DNA of 64,000 bases from Haemophilus parainfluenzae. Its GTDB lineage: Bacteria > Pseudomonadota > Gammaproteobacteria > Enterobacterales > Pasteurellaceae. The DNA lies in the NCBI RefSeq assembly GCF_014931375.1, contig NZ_CP063117.1:1550501-1614500 (forward strand). The letters are read 5' to 3'. The notes under the pieces were generated by a model. It was not told the DNA's origin and did not search any database. It saw only the letters and a list, made by a program, of their open reading frames with translations. This document shows, piece by piece, positions 1-9,786 of the stretch (within the stretch, counting starts at the first letter, position 1; each line of letters starts with the position of its first letter). The position numbers and the translations under genes are program-made.

Positions 1-2
1 CA

Positions 3-434
3 GCAAAATTAAACGAATTATTAGCAACCTATCAAGTCTTCTATACTAACGTGCGTGGTTACCACTGGAACATCAAAGGTGTAAACTTTTTTGAATTACA
101 CGCAAAATTTGAAGAAATCTACACAGATTTAGTAGAAAAAGTTGATGAGGTCGCAGAACGTATCTTAACGTTAGGTTACACACCGCATAACGGTTATTCA
201 CAATACTTCCAACACTCACGTATTAAAGAAGAGTTAGGGGTAAGTGATGCGCAATCTTGCTTAAAAGGCACATTAGAAGGATTAAAAGTATTACTTGAAC
301 AACAACGCGAAATCCTTGAATTAGCGGGTGAGTCTGATGATGAAGGTACAGCTTCTCAAATGAGCGATTACATCAAAGAACAAGAAAAACTTGTTTGGAT
401 GTTCCAAGCCGCCTGCCAAACTTGCCATGCTTAA
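3..434 (+). CDS. dps: Dps-family ferritin-like DNA-protection protein, 5' end missing
   Basis: The frame is already open at the window edge, so only the 3' part (about 143 codons) is present and the true start lies upstream. Dps proteins form 12-subunit shells that oxidise Fe(II) with peroxide and, in many species, bind DNA in stationary phase. The Dps ferroxidase signature is visible: RGYHWNIKG followed by FFELHAKFEEIYTDLVEKVDE and AERI, with the iron-binding His and the Asp/Glu residues in the expected order. A GTG at 51 is inside the conserved first helix and is not the start. A strong terminator follows directly. The family is clear; whether this copy also binds DNA cannot be judged without the N-terminus. 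Confidence 0.93.
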   Translation, partial: AKLNELLATYQVFYTNVRGYHWNIKGVNFFELHAKFEEIYTDLVEKVDEVAERILTLGYTPHNGYSQYFQHSRIKEELGVSDAQSCLKGTLEGLKVLLEQQREILELAGESDDEGTASQMSDYIKEQEKLVWMFQAACQTCHA

Positions 435-454
435 TTAAATATAGATTAAATGTG

Positions 455-481
455 AAAGCCGACTGATGTCGGCTTTTTTAT
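455..481 (+). terminator. Intrinsic terminator of dps
   Basis: A 9-bp perfect stem AAAGCCGAC/GTCGGCTTT with a 4-base loop (TGAT) is followed by a T run. It lies 20 bases after the dps stop and faces the end of yjjB on the other strand. Confidence 0.88.
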
Positions 482-484
482 TAT

Positions 485-946
485 CTACACGACCGGTTTT
501 TGTCGATAGAACAATAACCCTGGTAAAGCTAAGCCCAAAACAAGGGCACCCAAAATAAAGCTGGTGTTGATAAAAGAACTGATCATTTGCTCAAATAATT
601 TATCGGAAAATCCATAATGATGAATTTGTACGATAGCAATCATCGCTTTATAAGCATGAACACCCGGAATCATTGGAATAATTGCCGCAACGGTAAAGAC
701 TTTTGGATGGGCTAAATAGCGATGAGATAAATGCACACCAATAAAACCAATCACACAAGTGGCAAAAAAAGTGGCAAAAACAATCGGGACTCCAAAGTGT
801 AATAATAAAGTTCTCGTGACATGCCCAAGCGCGCCTAAAATAGCACAATACTTTAAGGCTTTAGGCGGAACATTAAATACTAAAGCAAATCCTACTGCTG
901 GAATGGCGGCAAAAAGCATATCATCGAGTAAATTCAGTAAAAACAT
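485..946 (-). CDS. yjjB: Threonine/serine exporter family protein, YjjB-type membrane half
   Basis: This 153-residue protein is hydrophobic throughout, with about five membrane segments, and resembles the small YjjB subunit (DUF3815/ThrE C-terminal half). In E. coli YjjP and YjjB together export small acids, reported for succinate, while the fused ThrE of Corynebacterium exports threonine. The substrate here is unknown. It starts 3 bases after the stop of the upstream yjjP-like gene, so the two are surely co-transcribed and probably form one transporter. The motif IPMIPGVHAYKAM, typical of the family, lies in the middle. Confidence 0.85.
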   Translation of the reverse strand: MFLLNLLDDMLFAAIPAVGFALVFNVPPKALKYCAILGALGHVTRTLLLHFGVPIVFATFFATCVIGFIGVHLSHRYLAHPKVFTVAAIIPMIPGVHAYKAMIAIVQIHHYGFSDKLFEQMISSFINTSFILGALVLGLALPGLLFYRQKPVV

Positions 947-949
947 CTA

Positions 950-1720
950 TTACCCCACCCAAGAAACAATATTTAAAAGATTTAATGCAAAGACGATGCC
1001 TAAACAAGCACCAAAAGTGAGAACCGTAGCGATGGTCCATCGTCCTATTCCCATATTGACATACCCTTTTAAAATATCCGCAAGTGAATTAATCAATGGG
1101 AATCCTGGAACGAGTAATAAAACGCTAGAAGCTAATGCGATATGAGGATCATTGCCTAAACTATATTTCAAACTCATACCGGAAATCAGTGAAGCGACAA
1201 AAGCGGTAATGGCAAAAACGATGAGTGGATTGTAATGACGTTTAGAAATTTCTTGTCGAACAAACATAGCAATGGCAGAGGCAATAAAGGTGATCGCACA
1301 AATTGTCATATCTCCGCCAGAAAGGTGAGCAAAAGAGGCACAAGATAAACCAATCATAAACACCACCAAATAACGGTTATATTTTAGTGGTTTTAACTTA
1401 TCCAATTTCTTTTGTGCCATAGACAAATCATACAAGTGATGCTCTACGGCAACCACAATGTGCTGAACATCCGTAACGATTTGCATATTAATACCTTTAT
1501 CGACATTCTTCCGCACAGTAGTAATACAATGTTGCTTAGAAAGTGTGGTCAATAAGACGGCATTTGCCGTCAAAGCACATTCCACGCTTTCAATGCCTAA
1601 AGCTACACCTAATCGCTGAGCCATTTGTACGACGACAGCACTTTCTGCGCCATGCTGTAACAATAACAAAGCGGTTTCCACACAAATACGGGTAACCGCT
1701 CGTTGGTATTCCTGATTCAT
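950..1720 (-). CDS. yjjP: Threonine/serine exporter family protein, YjjP-type
   Basis: A 256-residue protein with a soluble N-terminal half (including HGAESAVVVQMAQRLG and the following VECALTANAVLL stretch typical of the DUF1212/ThrE N-terminal domain) and a C-terminal half with about five membrane helices. It is the partner of the downstream YjjB-like protein; the pair corresponds to the two halves of single-chain ThrE. The direct spacing of 3 bases supports a complex. The substrate cannot be told from sequence. A TATAAT-like -10 on the minus strand at 1754-1759 is a possible promoter, but no good -35 was seen. Confidence 0.85.
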   Translation of the reverse strand: MNQEYQRAVTRICVETALLLLQHGAESAVVVQMAQRLGVALGIESVECALTANAVLLTTLSKQHCITTVRKNVDKGINMQIVTDVQHIVVAVEHHLYDLSMAQKKLDKLKPLKYNRYLVVFMIGLSCASFAHLSGGDMTICAITFIASAIAMFVRQEISKRHYNPLIVFAITAFVASLISGMSLKYSLGNDPHIALASSVLLLVPGFPLINSLADILKGYVNMGIGRWTIATVLTFGACLGIVFALNLLNIVSWVG

Positions 1721-1848
1721 ATCTCTACGCTCTTATTAAAGTAAACGTTAGAGATTATAGATCGATGAATAAAAAATACTGAAAAAATGACCGCACCTAT
1801 GATCCAAGTCAAAACTTCAGTATTTCAAAGCCTATGGTTCAACAGAAA

Positions 1849-2496
1849 TTAAATGGCTTTATCAAAATATAGCGGCACATTGCTTAACTTAGCCATATTC
1901 GTGATATAAGCTAAAACTGCTGGTGGAAATTCGATTCCTTTCACACAAGTCAGATTTCGTAATACAGGGAAAACGATAATATCTTCAAGAGAAAGTTTTC
2001 CGTTTAAGGTATTTTCAGATTGAATTAATACCGCTAATTTCTCTAAATCGCCTTTTAAGCGAGTAAGATAGGTTTCAGTCTTCGCAATATTTTCAGCAAA
2101 ATCCCCAATAAATTCTGTTTTCTTTTTAGTGAAATAATCGACTGCACTTTGGGTTTCAAATTCCGCTAAACCAATTTGTGTAAAGCGTGCAGTCGTAAGA
2201 TGACCATAATAACTGCCAACTTCTTTTAACCATGCTTCAATTTCAGGACGAACGTGTTCAGATAAAATTTTTTCACCAAAATGTTCATCTACATAATGCA
2301 CGATATCCAAACTTTCCGGCATCGCGGTACCATCCTCTTTGACAAGAATTGGCACTACTTTTTTGCCCACTAAACCGATTGGCGTTGCTTCATCATCATT
2401 CGCGAGCACTACAAGTTCTACCGGCAAATTTTTTAAACCGAAAATCATGCGAGCACGCACACAAAACGGGCAATGATCGTAAACATATAATTTCAT
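1849..2496 (-). CDS. grxB: Glutaredoxin 2
   Basis: A 215-residue protein with the GST-like architecture of glutaredoxin 2: an N-terminal thioredoxin fold with the redox motif CPFC at residues 9-12 and a helical C-terminal domain. It reduces protein disulfides and mixed disulfides using glutathione in the cytoplasm. The cis-Pro region is seen as KKVVPILV. The Shine-Dalgarno GAGGAG lies inside the 3' end of recD, only 3 bases from its stop, so grxB is probably the last gene of the recB-recD-grxB transcript. Confidence 0.93.
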   Translation of the reverse strand: MKLYVYDHCPFCVRARMIFGLKNLPVELVVLANDDEATPIGLVGKKVVPILVKEDGTAMPESLDIVHYVDEHFGEKILSEHVRPEIEAWLKEVGSYYGHLTTARFTQIGLAEFETQSAVDYFTKKKTEFIGDFAENIAKTETYLTRLKGDLEKLAVLIQSENTLNGKLSLEDIIVFPVLRNLTCVKGIEFPPAVLAYITNMAKLSNVPLYFDKAI

Positions 2497-2499
2497 TTT

Positions 2500-4434
2500 T
2501 TACTCCTCTTTTTCCTGTAATAATTTTCCTAATCCACTTTGTCGTTTTACGGTATTCCTGACCGCACTTTGCCAGATTTTTTCATTGGCAAATACGGAAA
2601 GCTGATTTTTCGCACGGGTGACACCGGTAAATACCAGCTCTCGTGAAAGCACTGGGTTGGGTTCTGTTGGTAACACCATGACGGTATGTTCAAACTCCGA
2701 ACCTTGGGATTTATGAATCGTCATCATAAACGCAGGCTCGTGAGAGGGAATACGACTGGTTGATACTTCTCGATTGCCAAACCATACTTTGCCTTTAGCT
2801 AAACACAAGCCAATATCGCCGTTATACAGTTTAACATTATGATCGTTTTCGGTAATCATAATTGGCTTACCGATATACCAATCGTCTTCTTGACGGAACC
2901 AAAGCAATTTCTCAGCTCGTAATGCTAAAGCAATTTCACGATTTAATTCTTCCACACCTAATGCCGAAGCGCGAAGTGCGGTCAAAAATCTCACTGAATT
3001 AAAGCGATCTAAAATCGCTTCTGCATAAGTTTTCTCGTTGCCCTTTTCATCTATAAATTTTGCATTGAGATCTTTCTTCTGAGCAAAATAAGTTTGAAGT
3101 TGAGTTAAATAAAAACGGTAATTTTCAACCGCACTTTTCACCACTTGTCGAACAGATTCTTTAACGTCTTGCTCTTCATCAAAATGATGAAAATGCAACT
3201 CTTGTGGATATTCTGAAAAGGTTGTTACACTGCCCTCACCTTTTCCTTGTTGAATTTGCTCAGCAAGTTGTTTAATGCCCGAATCATCTCGGAAACGACG
3301 ACTAAAGGTTAAATGACAAATGGCATCGCGTAACGGACTGTGTTCACCCTCAGTTGGGACGGTATAGCCTGTTGTTGCATGAATATAATCGGCTTGAGCA
3401 GGGCTATAATCTTGCGTTAAAAATTGTGCAATTTCCCCTAATACTGCCCCCGCTTCTACTGAAGCTAATTGAGCTTGGTCACCCAATAAAATCAAACGTG
3501 TTTCGGGTTTCAATGCTTGCACAAGTTTCGCCATCATCGGCAAATCAATCATTGAGGTTTCATCCACCACTAACACATCAATTTGCAGTGGATTATGTGC
3601 ATGATATTTTACGCTATCGGTAAAAGGTCGAACATCTAGTAAACGATGCAACGTTTCTGCGGCTTTAGGAATGGATGCACGTAATTCATCTGAAATCGGC
3701 ATTTGTGCTAAAGCGTTTTCGATGGATTCCGTTAAACGAGCCGCCGCTTTCCCCGTTGGCGCAACCAATTTAATATGAAGTTTGCCACCAAATAATTCCT
3801 GTAATACGCATAACAAGCGAGTGACTGTCGTGGTTTTCCCTGTTCCAGGGCCACCTGTAATCACAGAAAATGGACTTTTTACTGCCGTTGCGACGGCTAC
3901 TTTTTGCCAATCAACTTGTGCTTGTTTTTGAGGAAAATAACGATCTAATAATGCCCGAATTTGTTGCGGTTCTACTGATAAAGTGCGGTCATTTTTCAAG
4001 GCATTTTTAATATATTGCGCAACACGAAATTCATCTTGCCAAGCTCGATAGAAATAAATCGCCCCAAATTGAAACGCGAGAGGTGCAATCTGATTTTCAG
4101 GATCTTGTGTAAAAGCAATATGCCCCGCTAAGGCTGATTGCCATTTTGATACAGGAAGCAAACCGATCTTTTCATTGATAAGCGACAAAAAATCCGTTTC
4201 AGTATTACGATAAGCTAAGCCGAATAAATTACGTTCTAAGAAACGATCTAACACACAACAAGTATTACCTTGCGTATAGCTCCAGTTACAAAGTGCGGCT
4301 AACAAAATCGCTAAATTTTGGACGGGCTCAGCATAGCCTTTATCTTTTTGTTTATCAGCAATTAATTGAGCAAAATAATAATCGCCTTGAGTAATCATAC
4401 CTTGTTCTTGCAAGGATTTTAATAGGCTTAACAT
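2500..4434 (-). CDS. recD: Exodeoxyribonuclease V alpha subunit (5'-3' helicase)
   Basis: RecD is the 5'-3' helicase subunit of the RecBCD enzyme, which processes double-strand ends until a Chi site is met and then loads RecA. The Walker A motif GGPGTGKTTT lies near residue 190, the DEAD-like motif VDETSMID follows about 100 residues later, and the C-terminal UvrD-like motifs (FMMTIHKSQGSEF, FTGVTRAKNQL) are intact. I chose the ATG at 4434, giving 644 residues, rather than an in-frame ATG at 4470, because it overlaps the recB stop as TAATG, the usual sign of translational coupling. An exact uptake signal core lies in the coding region several times (2561, 2974, 3128, 3981). Confidence 0.95.
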   Translation of the reverse strand: MLSLLKSLQEQGMITQGDYYFAQLIADKQKDKGYAEPVQNLAILLAALCNWSYTQGNTCCVLDRFLERNLFGLAYRNTETDFLSLINEKIGLLPVSKWQSALAGHIAFTQDPENQIAPLAFQFGAIYFYRAWQDEFRVAQYIKNALKNDRTLSVEPQQIRALLDRYFPQKQAQVDWQKVAVATAVKSPFSVITGGPGTGKTTTVTRLLCVLQELFGGKLHIKLVAPTGKAAARLTESIENALAQMPISDELRASIPKAAETLHRLLDVRPFTDSVKYHAHNPLQIDVLVVDETSMIDLPMMAKLVQALKPETRLILLGDQAQLASVEAGAVLGEIAQFLTQDYSPAQADYIHATTGYTVPTEGEHSPLRDAICHLTFSRRFRDDSGIKQLAEQIQQGKGEGSVTTFSEYPQELHFHHFDEEQDVKESVRQVVKSAVENYRFYLTQLQTYFAQKKDLNAKFIDEKGNEKTYAEAILDRFNSVRFLTALRASALGVEELNREIALALRAEKLLWFRQEDDWYIGKPIMITENDHNVKLYNGDIGLCLAKGKVWFGNREVSTSRIPSHEPAFMMTIHKSQGSEFEHTVMVLPTEPNPVLSRELVFTGVTRAKNQLSVFANEKIWQSAVRNTVKRQSGLGKLLQEKEE

Positions 4435-7400
4435 TAAAATAATTCCTCTAATTGTTGGATTAATTGCCAATCTGGTTTATCAAAAAAGATGCCTGATTGT
4501 GGCGAACAATTCATTCCACGTAAAAATGCATAGACCACACCACCAAAATCTCGGTTGTAATCGTAGTGAGGTAAACGTGTTTTTAAATAACGGTGTAATG
4601 CCACCACATACAACAAGTATTGCCAATCATAGTGATGCTCTGACATGGCTTTTTTCAATGCAGCTTGGTCGTAATCCTTTAATACCTCACCCAAGAAATT
4701 CGATTTGTAATCAAGCAAATAATATTTATCTTGATGACAGAAAACTAAGTCCATTGTGCCTCGCACCATGCCTTGAATATCCTCAAACTGTAACGGTTCT
4801 GATGGCAAATGATGCAAGGTTGCTAACGCTCGATTAAAACCTGCGACATCAAAATGGCTTGAAATATTGAGATAAAACGCCAACTCTTTTAAGCATTGTT
4901 TTTCGTTAATCTGAGCAAGGGTAAGATCATTATTTGGCAAAATTGGCGTACTGAGTATTTGTTCAAACCACTGTTGGACTGCAGCAAACTGCTCTTCCGC
5001 AAGATTCAAATCCTGACATAATTTTTCAATGTTTTCTTTCTCTGCCAATTGAGCAAAAGGCACCTTTTCAAAATAACGATGCAACACAGTACCGATTTGT
5101 GTTCCACGTGGGAAATCTAAAACCATTTCATCGTGATCATGAGCAAGTGCGGTCAGATTTTCAGTGATATTTTCTATTGAAATCGACGCATCATAATCTT
5201 TCGCATCATCAAAAATGAGCGATTTTTTTACCGCACTTTCATTCAAATAAACTTTGCGTTGATGGGTTTGTTCAATGCCACTAAAGCTCGTCACTCGCCA
5301 ATCTTGTTCAATTTCACTTTGGAAAATTTCCGCACTTAAATTTTCTTGAGAAATATTTAAGGTAAGTGGTTCACTGGCTTGTAACACATCGGTTAATTCA
5401 ATCGATACATCATTGGGTAAAAGCTGCTTAAATTTTTCCAATAATGGCTGCGTGTCCCAATTATTTGGCAAATCGAGTTTTCGACCAATTTCACCTTGCG
5501 TTAAAACATACAATAAAGCATTCCATTTTTTATCAAAGGCTTTCGGTAACACAAAGGCCATTTGATATTTTGCTCGGGTTAATGCCACATAAAGCAAACG
5601 CAATTCTTCCGCAAAAACTTCTTCTGTTAATTCATCCAAGTGTTGATCTTGCATATCCCACAAGGTTTTCTCTTCATCACTGTCGTAATATAAATTAAAC
5701 AGTTTCTTCTGCTTGCCTGATTTTGTTGGGTCTTTTGCTTCATTACCTAAAAATGGCAACCAAACCAAATCATATTCCAACCCTTTAGATTTATGGATAG
5801 TCACAATCTTCACTAACTGGCGTTCGCTTTCTAAACGAATTTGAGCTTCTTGACGACCATTATCTTGAATTTGCTTTTCAAACCAGCGCAATAATGCCGC
5901 TTCACTTTCATTTAATGCGGCTGCTTGCTGTAAAATTTCAGCTAAATGTAATAAATCCGTCAGTTTTCGTTCGCCATCAGGCCGAGATAAGAGTTTTTCT
6001 GTGATATTTTCAGCTAAAAGTAAATGGTGCAACATCGGCAAGACGCCTTGGCGTTGCCAAATTTGTTGATACTCTGCAAATTTTTCTGCCCAACGTTGCC
6101 ACTGAATTTCATCCTGGTGAATTTGGTGAATTTCAGCTGCATTTAAGCCGAAAAGTGCGGTCGCAATTGCATTTAAAATTGGGCGTTCCGTCACACTCAA
6201 ACAGGCTTGCAAAATCAAGGCTAGTTCTTTTGCTGTGTTACTCTCAAAGACATTTCCCCTATCCGAAAGGTAAACCGAAGCGATACCGAGTGCTTGCAAT
6301 TCTTTCTTCACGAGATCCGCTTCGGTATAACCACGCACCAAAACGGCAATATTTTCTGCTCGCAATGTTTGATTTTCTGCTTTGCTTTCATTCGGAAAAA
6401 CAACCGGATTTTCAGCCGCACTTTTTAACCATTGCTGAATTGATGTTGCGCAAGCTTTCGCATAATCTTGCTGGGTGGATTTGTCTTTATCGTTAATGTA
6501 AAAACGGAAGGCTGGCTCAGGTTGATTATTCAACTGAAAAACAAGATTCTTCTTGGCTGCGCCGACATTTAAAAATTCAATATTTTTATAAATAAAGGGG
6601 GCATTTTTAAAATCAAATAATCGATTTACCCCTTCCACTAAAGGTTGGGATGAACGGTAATTTGTGCCTAAATTAAAACGTTCATTCGCTTCTTTTGCTG
6701 CTTTTAGATAAGTGAAAATATCGGCACCACGGAAACGATAAATCGCCTGTTTTGGATCCCCGATCATCATAAAGCCAACATTGCCAGACGCGGTTTCATT
6801 ACGATAAATTTTAGAGAAAATTTGATACTGCAACGCATCCGTATCTTGGAATTCGTCAATCATGGCAAAAGGATATTGAAAACGAATTAATTCCGCTAAC
6901 TGTTCTCCGCCCTCACCATGTAATGCCTCTTTCAATAAGCGTAATAAATCATCAAAGGATTTTTCAGGGTGATTTGCTTTGTATTCAAGAAGTTTCTTTT
7001 GAATACCTTGACGATAGTGATAAAGAATGATTTTTTTTAATAAATCACTTGGTTGAATTTCTTCAATTAAAGCTTCAATCTCTTCAAAGGCAGGATGTGT
7101 TATTCTCACCCCTTTTTTCTTAAAATCTGCTTTGACGGCGTTATCTAAAGCCGATTGCGTAAATTTTTTTACTAATGTTTCATTTAAGGTGATATCTGCT
7201 CTATTTTTTGCCCATGAGGTGACTTCATCCACAAAAGATAAAATTGTTTTACTTGAATATGTTTTACCATTTAAACAAGATTTCTCTTTTTTGACGACTT
7301 CTTCATCAAAAAGATCTCGGATTTTAACCGCACTTTCTAACCAAGTATATTTAATCTTTTCAATAGTTTCCGCATTTTTAGCGATATTTTTTTGCAAAAA

Positions 7401-8087
7401 CTCTTTTAATGACAGTTCTAATAGTTCTGGTTTATCAAGTTGTACAGAAAAATCATTTCCAATATTTGAGCCTAAATCATTCAATACCTCTTCTGGCGAC
7501 TTTAATTCTTTTGAGATAAATGCAGCCAAATGGAAAGGCAAATCATAAAAATGCTCTCGCCAAAATTCATTCGCAAATTGTTTGAGTAAATCAGACTGAT
7601 CTTTGAGAAGTTTTAAATTGAAATGCACACCTGAATTAAAGGCATGTTGCATCAGCATTCGGCGACAAAAACCGTGAATGGTATAAATGGAGGCTAAATC
7701 TAAATTTTGTTCGGCTAGCTTTAAGCGACGAAGTGCGGTCGGAATATCCTCTAAATAAGGCAACAATTCCGCTAAAAATTGATGTTCCCCAGTAAAAATC
7801 GCCTTATCTTTTGTATCATAATATTCAGAAAAAACCGAAATTGCCGCTGTTAAACGTTCCCGAATTTTACGTTTTAAATCTTCCGTCGCCATTTCAGTAA
7901 AGGTTACCACTAAAATTTCTTCCACATTCAACGGACGAGAAAAATAATTCTCACCCGCCTGTAAAAGTAAACGAAGATAGATAGAACCAATGGTATAAGT
8001 TTTCCCAGTACCGGCAGAGGCTTCAATTAAATTGACTTGATTTAAGGGTAACGAAATGGCATTAAGTGCGGTTGATTTTTGGCTCAT
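4434..8087 (-). CDS. recB: Exodeoxyribonuclease V beta subunit (3'-5' helicase and nuclease)
   Basis: A 1217-residue superfamily 1 helicase-nuclease. Walker A (EASAGTGKTYT) lies near residue 25, motif II (MIDEFQDTD) near 410, motifs V/VI (IVTIHKSKGLEYD and LLYVALTRAK) around 780-860. The C-terminal RecB nuclease domain carries GTMDLVF and LLDYKSN, the metal-binding Asp-Asp-Lys signature. With RecC and RecD it resects DNA ends and degrades foreign linear DNA. The recC gene is not in this window; in H. influenzae it is also unlinked (from memory). Six exact uptake signal cores lie in this gene (5145, 5230, 6153, 7327, 7731, 8064). Confidence 0.96.
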   Translation of the reverse strand: MSQKSTALNAISLPLNQVNLIEASAGTGKTYTIGSIYLRLLLQAGENYFSRPLNVEEILVVTFTEMATEDLKRKIRERLTAAISVFSEYYDTKDKAIFTGEHQFLAELLPYLEDIPTALRRLKLAEQNLDLASIYTIHGFCRRMLMQHAFNSGVHFNLKLLKDQSDLLKQFANEFWREHFYDLPFHLAAFISKELKSPEEVLNDLGSNIGNDFSVQLDKPELLELSLKEFLQKNIAKNAETIEKIKYTWLESAVKIRDLFDEEVVKKEKSCLNGKTYSSKTILSFVDEVTSWAKNRADITLNETLVKKFTQSALDNAVKADFKKKGVRITHPAFEEIEALIEEIQPSDLLKKIILYHYRQGIQKKLLEYKANHPEKSFDDLLRLLKEALHGEGGEQLAELIRFQYPFAMIDEFQDTDALQYQIFSKIYRNETASGNVGFMMIGDPKQAIYRFRGADIFTYLKAAKEANERFNLGTNYRSSQPLVEGVNRLFDFKNAPFIYKNIEFLNVGAAKKNLVFQLNNQPEPAFRFYINDKDKSTQQDYAKACATSIQQWLKSAAENPVVFPNESKAENQTLRAENIAVLVRGYTEADLVKKELQALGIASVYLSDRGNVFESNTAKELALILQACLSVTERPILNAIATALFGLNAAEIHQIHQDEIQWQRWAEKFAEYQQIWQRQGVLPMLHHLLLAENITEKLLSRPDGERKLTDLLHLAEILQQAAALNESEAALLRWFEKQIQDNGRQEAQIRLESERQLVKIVTIHKSKGLEYDLVWLPFLGNEAKDPTKSGKQKKLFNLYYDSDEEKTLWDMQDQHLDELTEEVFAEELRLLYVALTRAKYQMAFVLPKAFDKKWNALLYVLTQGEIGRKLDLPNNWDTQPLLEKFKQLLPNDVSIELTDVLQASEPLTLNISQENLSAEIFQSEIEQDWRVTSFSGIEQTHQRKVYLNESAVKKSLIFDDAKDYDASISIENITENLTALAHDHDEMVLDFPRGTQIGTVLHRYFEKVPFAQLAEKENIEKLCQDLNLAEEQFAAVQQWFEQILSTPILPNNDLTLAQINEKQCLKELAFYLNISSHFDVAGFNRALATLHHLPSEPLQFEDIQGMVRGTMDLVFCHQDKYYLLDYKSNFLGEVLKDYDQAALKKAMSEHHYDWQYLLYVVALHRYLKTRLPHYDYNRDFGGVVYAFLRGMNCSPQSGIFFDKPDWQLIQQLEELF

Positions 8088-8171
8088 TTTTTATTTTTTT
8101 TGGAAACATTAGTATGTTCTTATTGTAGAGGAATTCCCACAGAAATTCATTTAGTTATTATTTATTTCCTG

Positions 8172-8221
8172 TATAATTTTGAACATTTATAACTTAATAA
8201 TTACACAAAATATTCTGAGGA
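8172..8221 (+). promoter_or_regulatory. Possible hsdM promoter -10 and ribosome binding site
   Basis: A perfect TATAAT at 8172-8177 lies 49 bases before the hsdM ATG, and GAGGA at 8217-8221 is a well-spaced Shine-Dalgarno. No convincing -35 box was seen at the proper distance, so the promoter call is tentative. The recB/hsdM divergent intergenic region is 138 bases. Confidence 0.42.
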
Positions 8222-8225
8222 TTTT

Positions 8226-9779
8226 ATGGCAGCTGCAATTCAACAACGACAACGTGATGAACTTCATCGCCGCATTTGGCAAATCGCTAATGATGTGCGA
8301 GGTGCTGTTGACGGTTGGGATTTTAAACAATATGTTTTAGGTACGCTTTTCTATCGTTTTATCAGCGAAAACTTTGCCAACTATATTAAAGGTGGTGATG
8401 ATAGCGTTGATTATTCTACTTTTAATGATAATGACCCTATTATTGCGGCAATCAAAGAAGACACCATCAAAGCAAAAGGCTATTTTATTTACCCAAGCCA
8501 GCTATTTAAAAATGTCGTGGCAACAGCCAATACTAATCCGAATTTAAATACAGATCTAAAAAGCATTTTTACAGATATCGAAAACTCCGCTACTGGTTAC
8601 CCTTCCGAACAGGATATCAAAGGCTTATTTGCCGATTTTGATACCACCAGCAACCGTCTGGGCAATACCGTTGCCGATAAAAACAGCCGTCTAGCTGCTG
8701 TATTAAAAGGCGTTGCCGAGTTAGATTTTGGTGACTTTGAAGATAATCATATTGATTTATTCGGTGATGCTTACGAATTTTTAATTTCCAACTATGCCGC
8801 AAATGCCGGTAAATCAGGTGGCGAGTTCTTTACGCCACAATGTGTTTCCAAGCTGATTGCCCGACTGGCTTTATATGGACAAGACAAGGTCAATAAAATT
8901 TATGACCCTGCGGCCGGTTCCGGTTCTTTATTGTTGCAAGCGAAAAAACCATTTGATGAACACATCATCGAAGAAGGATTCTTCGGGCAGGAAATTAATC
9001 ACACCACTTACAACCTCGCTCGTATGAATATGTTTTTACATAACATCAACTATGACAAGTTTGATATCGCCCTTGGCAACACCTTAATGAATCCGCAATT
9101 TGGTGAGGATAAACCCTTCGATGCTATCGTTTCTAACCCGCCTTACTCCGTGAAATGGATTGGCTCAGACGATCCGACGCTAATTAACGATGAACGCTTT
9201 GCCCCTGCCGGCGTGCTTGCACCAAAATCCAAAGCGGACTTTGCCTTTATTTTGCATGCGTTAAGTTATCTTTCAGCAAAAGGCCGCGCGGCGATTGTCT
9301 CCTTCCCCGGCATTTTTTATCGCGGCGGTGCGGAACAAAAAATTCGTCAATATTTGGTAGATAATAACTATGTGGAAACAGTGATCGCCTTAGCGCCAAA
9401 TCTCTTTTTCGGCACCAGTATTGCGGTGAATATTTTGGTGCTTTCCAAACATAAACCCAATACTCAAACCCAATTTATCGATGCTAGCGGTTTATTTAAA
9501 TCCGCCACCAATAACAATATTTTGGAAGAGGAACATATTGAGCAAATTCTTAAACTGTTTGCCGATAAAGAAGATGTACCACATTTAGCCAAATCCGTGT
9601 TCTTTGAAGACATCGTTAAAAATGACTACAACCTTGCGGTGAGTTCTTATGTAGAACAAAAAGACACCCGAGAAGTGATCGATATCGATAAACTCAACGC
9701 TGAAATTAAACAAACTGTTGCTAATATCGACCGCTTGCGTGTAGAAATTGACAAGATTGTGGCGGAGATTGAGGGATAA
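8226..9779 (+). CDS. hsdM: Type I restriction-modification system methyltransferase subunit
   Basis: HsdM (517 residues) transfers a methyl group from S-adenosylmethionine to adenine N6 in the bipartite target chosen by HsdS. The AdoMet-binding motif [11 protein letters not shown] is near residue 227 and the catalytic NPPY motif near residue 303, followed by SVKW. The N-terminal segment ([19 protein letters not shown]) and the overall length are typical of type IC enzymes such as EcoR124I and EcoprrI. It opens a cluster hsdM-hsdS-prrC-hsdR. hsdS starts 7 bases downstream and its Shine-Dalgarno lies in the last codons of hsdM. Confidence 0.95.
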   Translation: MAAAIQQRQRDELHRRIWQIANDVRGAVDGWDFKQYVLGTLFYRFISENFANYIKGGDDSVDYSTFNDNDPIIAAIKEDTIKAKGYFIYPSQLFKNVVATANTNPNLNTDLKSIFTDIENSATGYPSEQDIKGLFADFDTTSNRLGNTVADKNSRLAAVLKGVAELDFGDFEDNHIDLFGDAYEFLISNYAANAGKSGGEFFTPQCVSKLIARLALYGQDKVNKIYDPAAGSGSLLLQAKKPFDEHIIEEGFFGQEINHTTYNLARMNMFLHNINYDKFDIALGNTLMNPQFGEDKPFDAIVSNPPYSVKWIGSDDPTLINDERFAPAGVLAPKSKADFAFILHALSYLSAKGRAAIVSFPGIFYRGGAEQKIRQYLVDNNYVETVIALAPNLFFGTSIAVNILVLSKHKPNTQTQFIDASGLFKSATNNNILEEEHIEQILKLFADKEDVPHLAKSVFFEDIVKNDYNLAVSSYVEQKDTREVIDIDKLNAEIKQTVANIDRLRVEIDKIVAEIEG

Positions 9780-9786
9780 AAACACC

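Noticed and set aside
759..1145. 128-codon plus-strand ORF across the yjjB/yjjP junction
   Set aside because: It is antisense to two clear membrane-protein genes and shows no family features.
9748..9786. Longer hsdS start at TTG 9748
   Set aside because: It lies inside hsdM and has no ribosome binding site, while ATG 9787 has GAGGG well placed.
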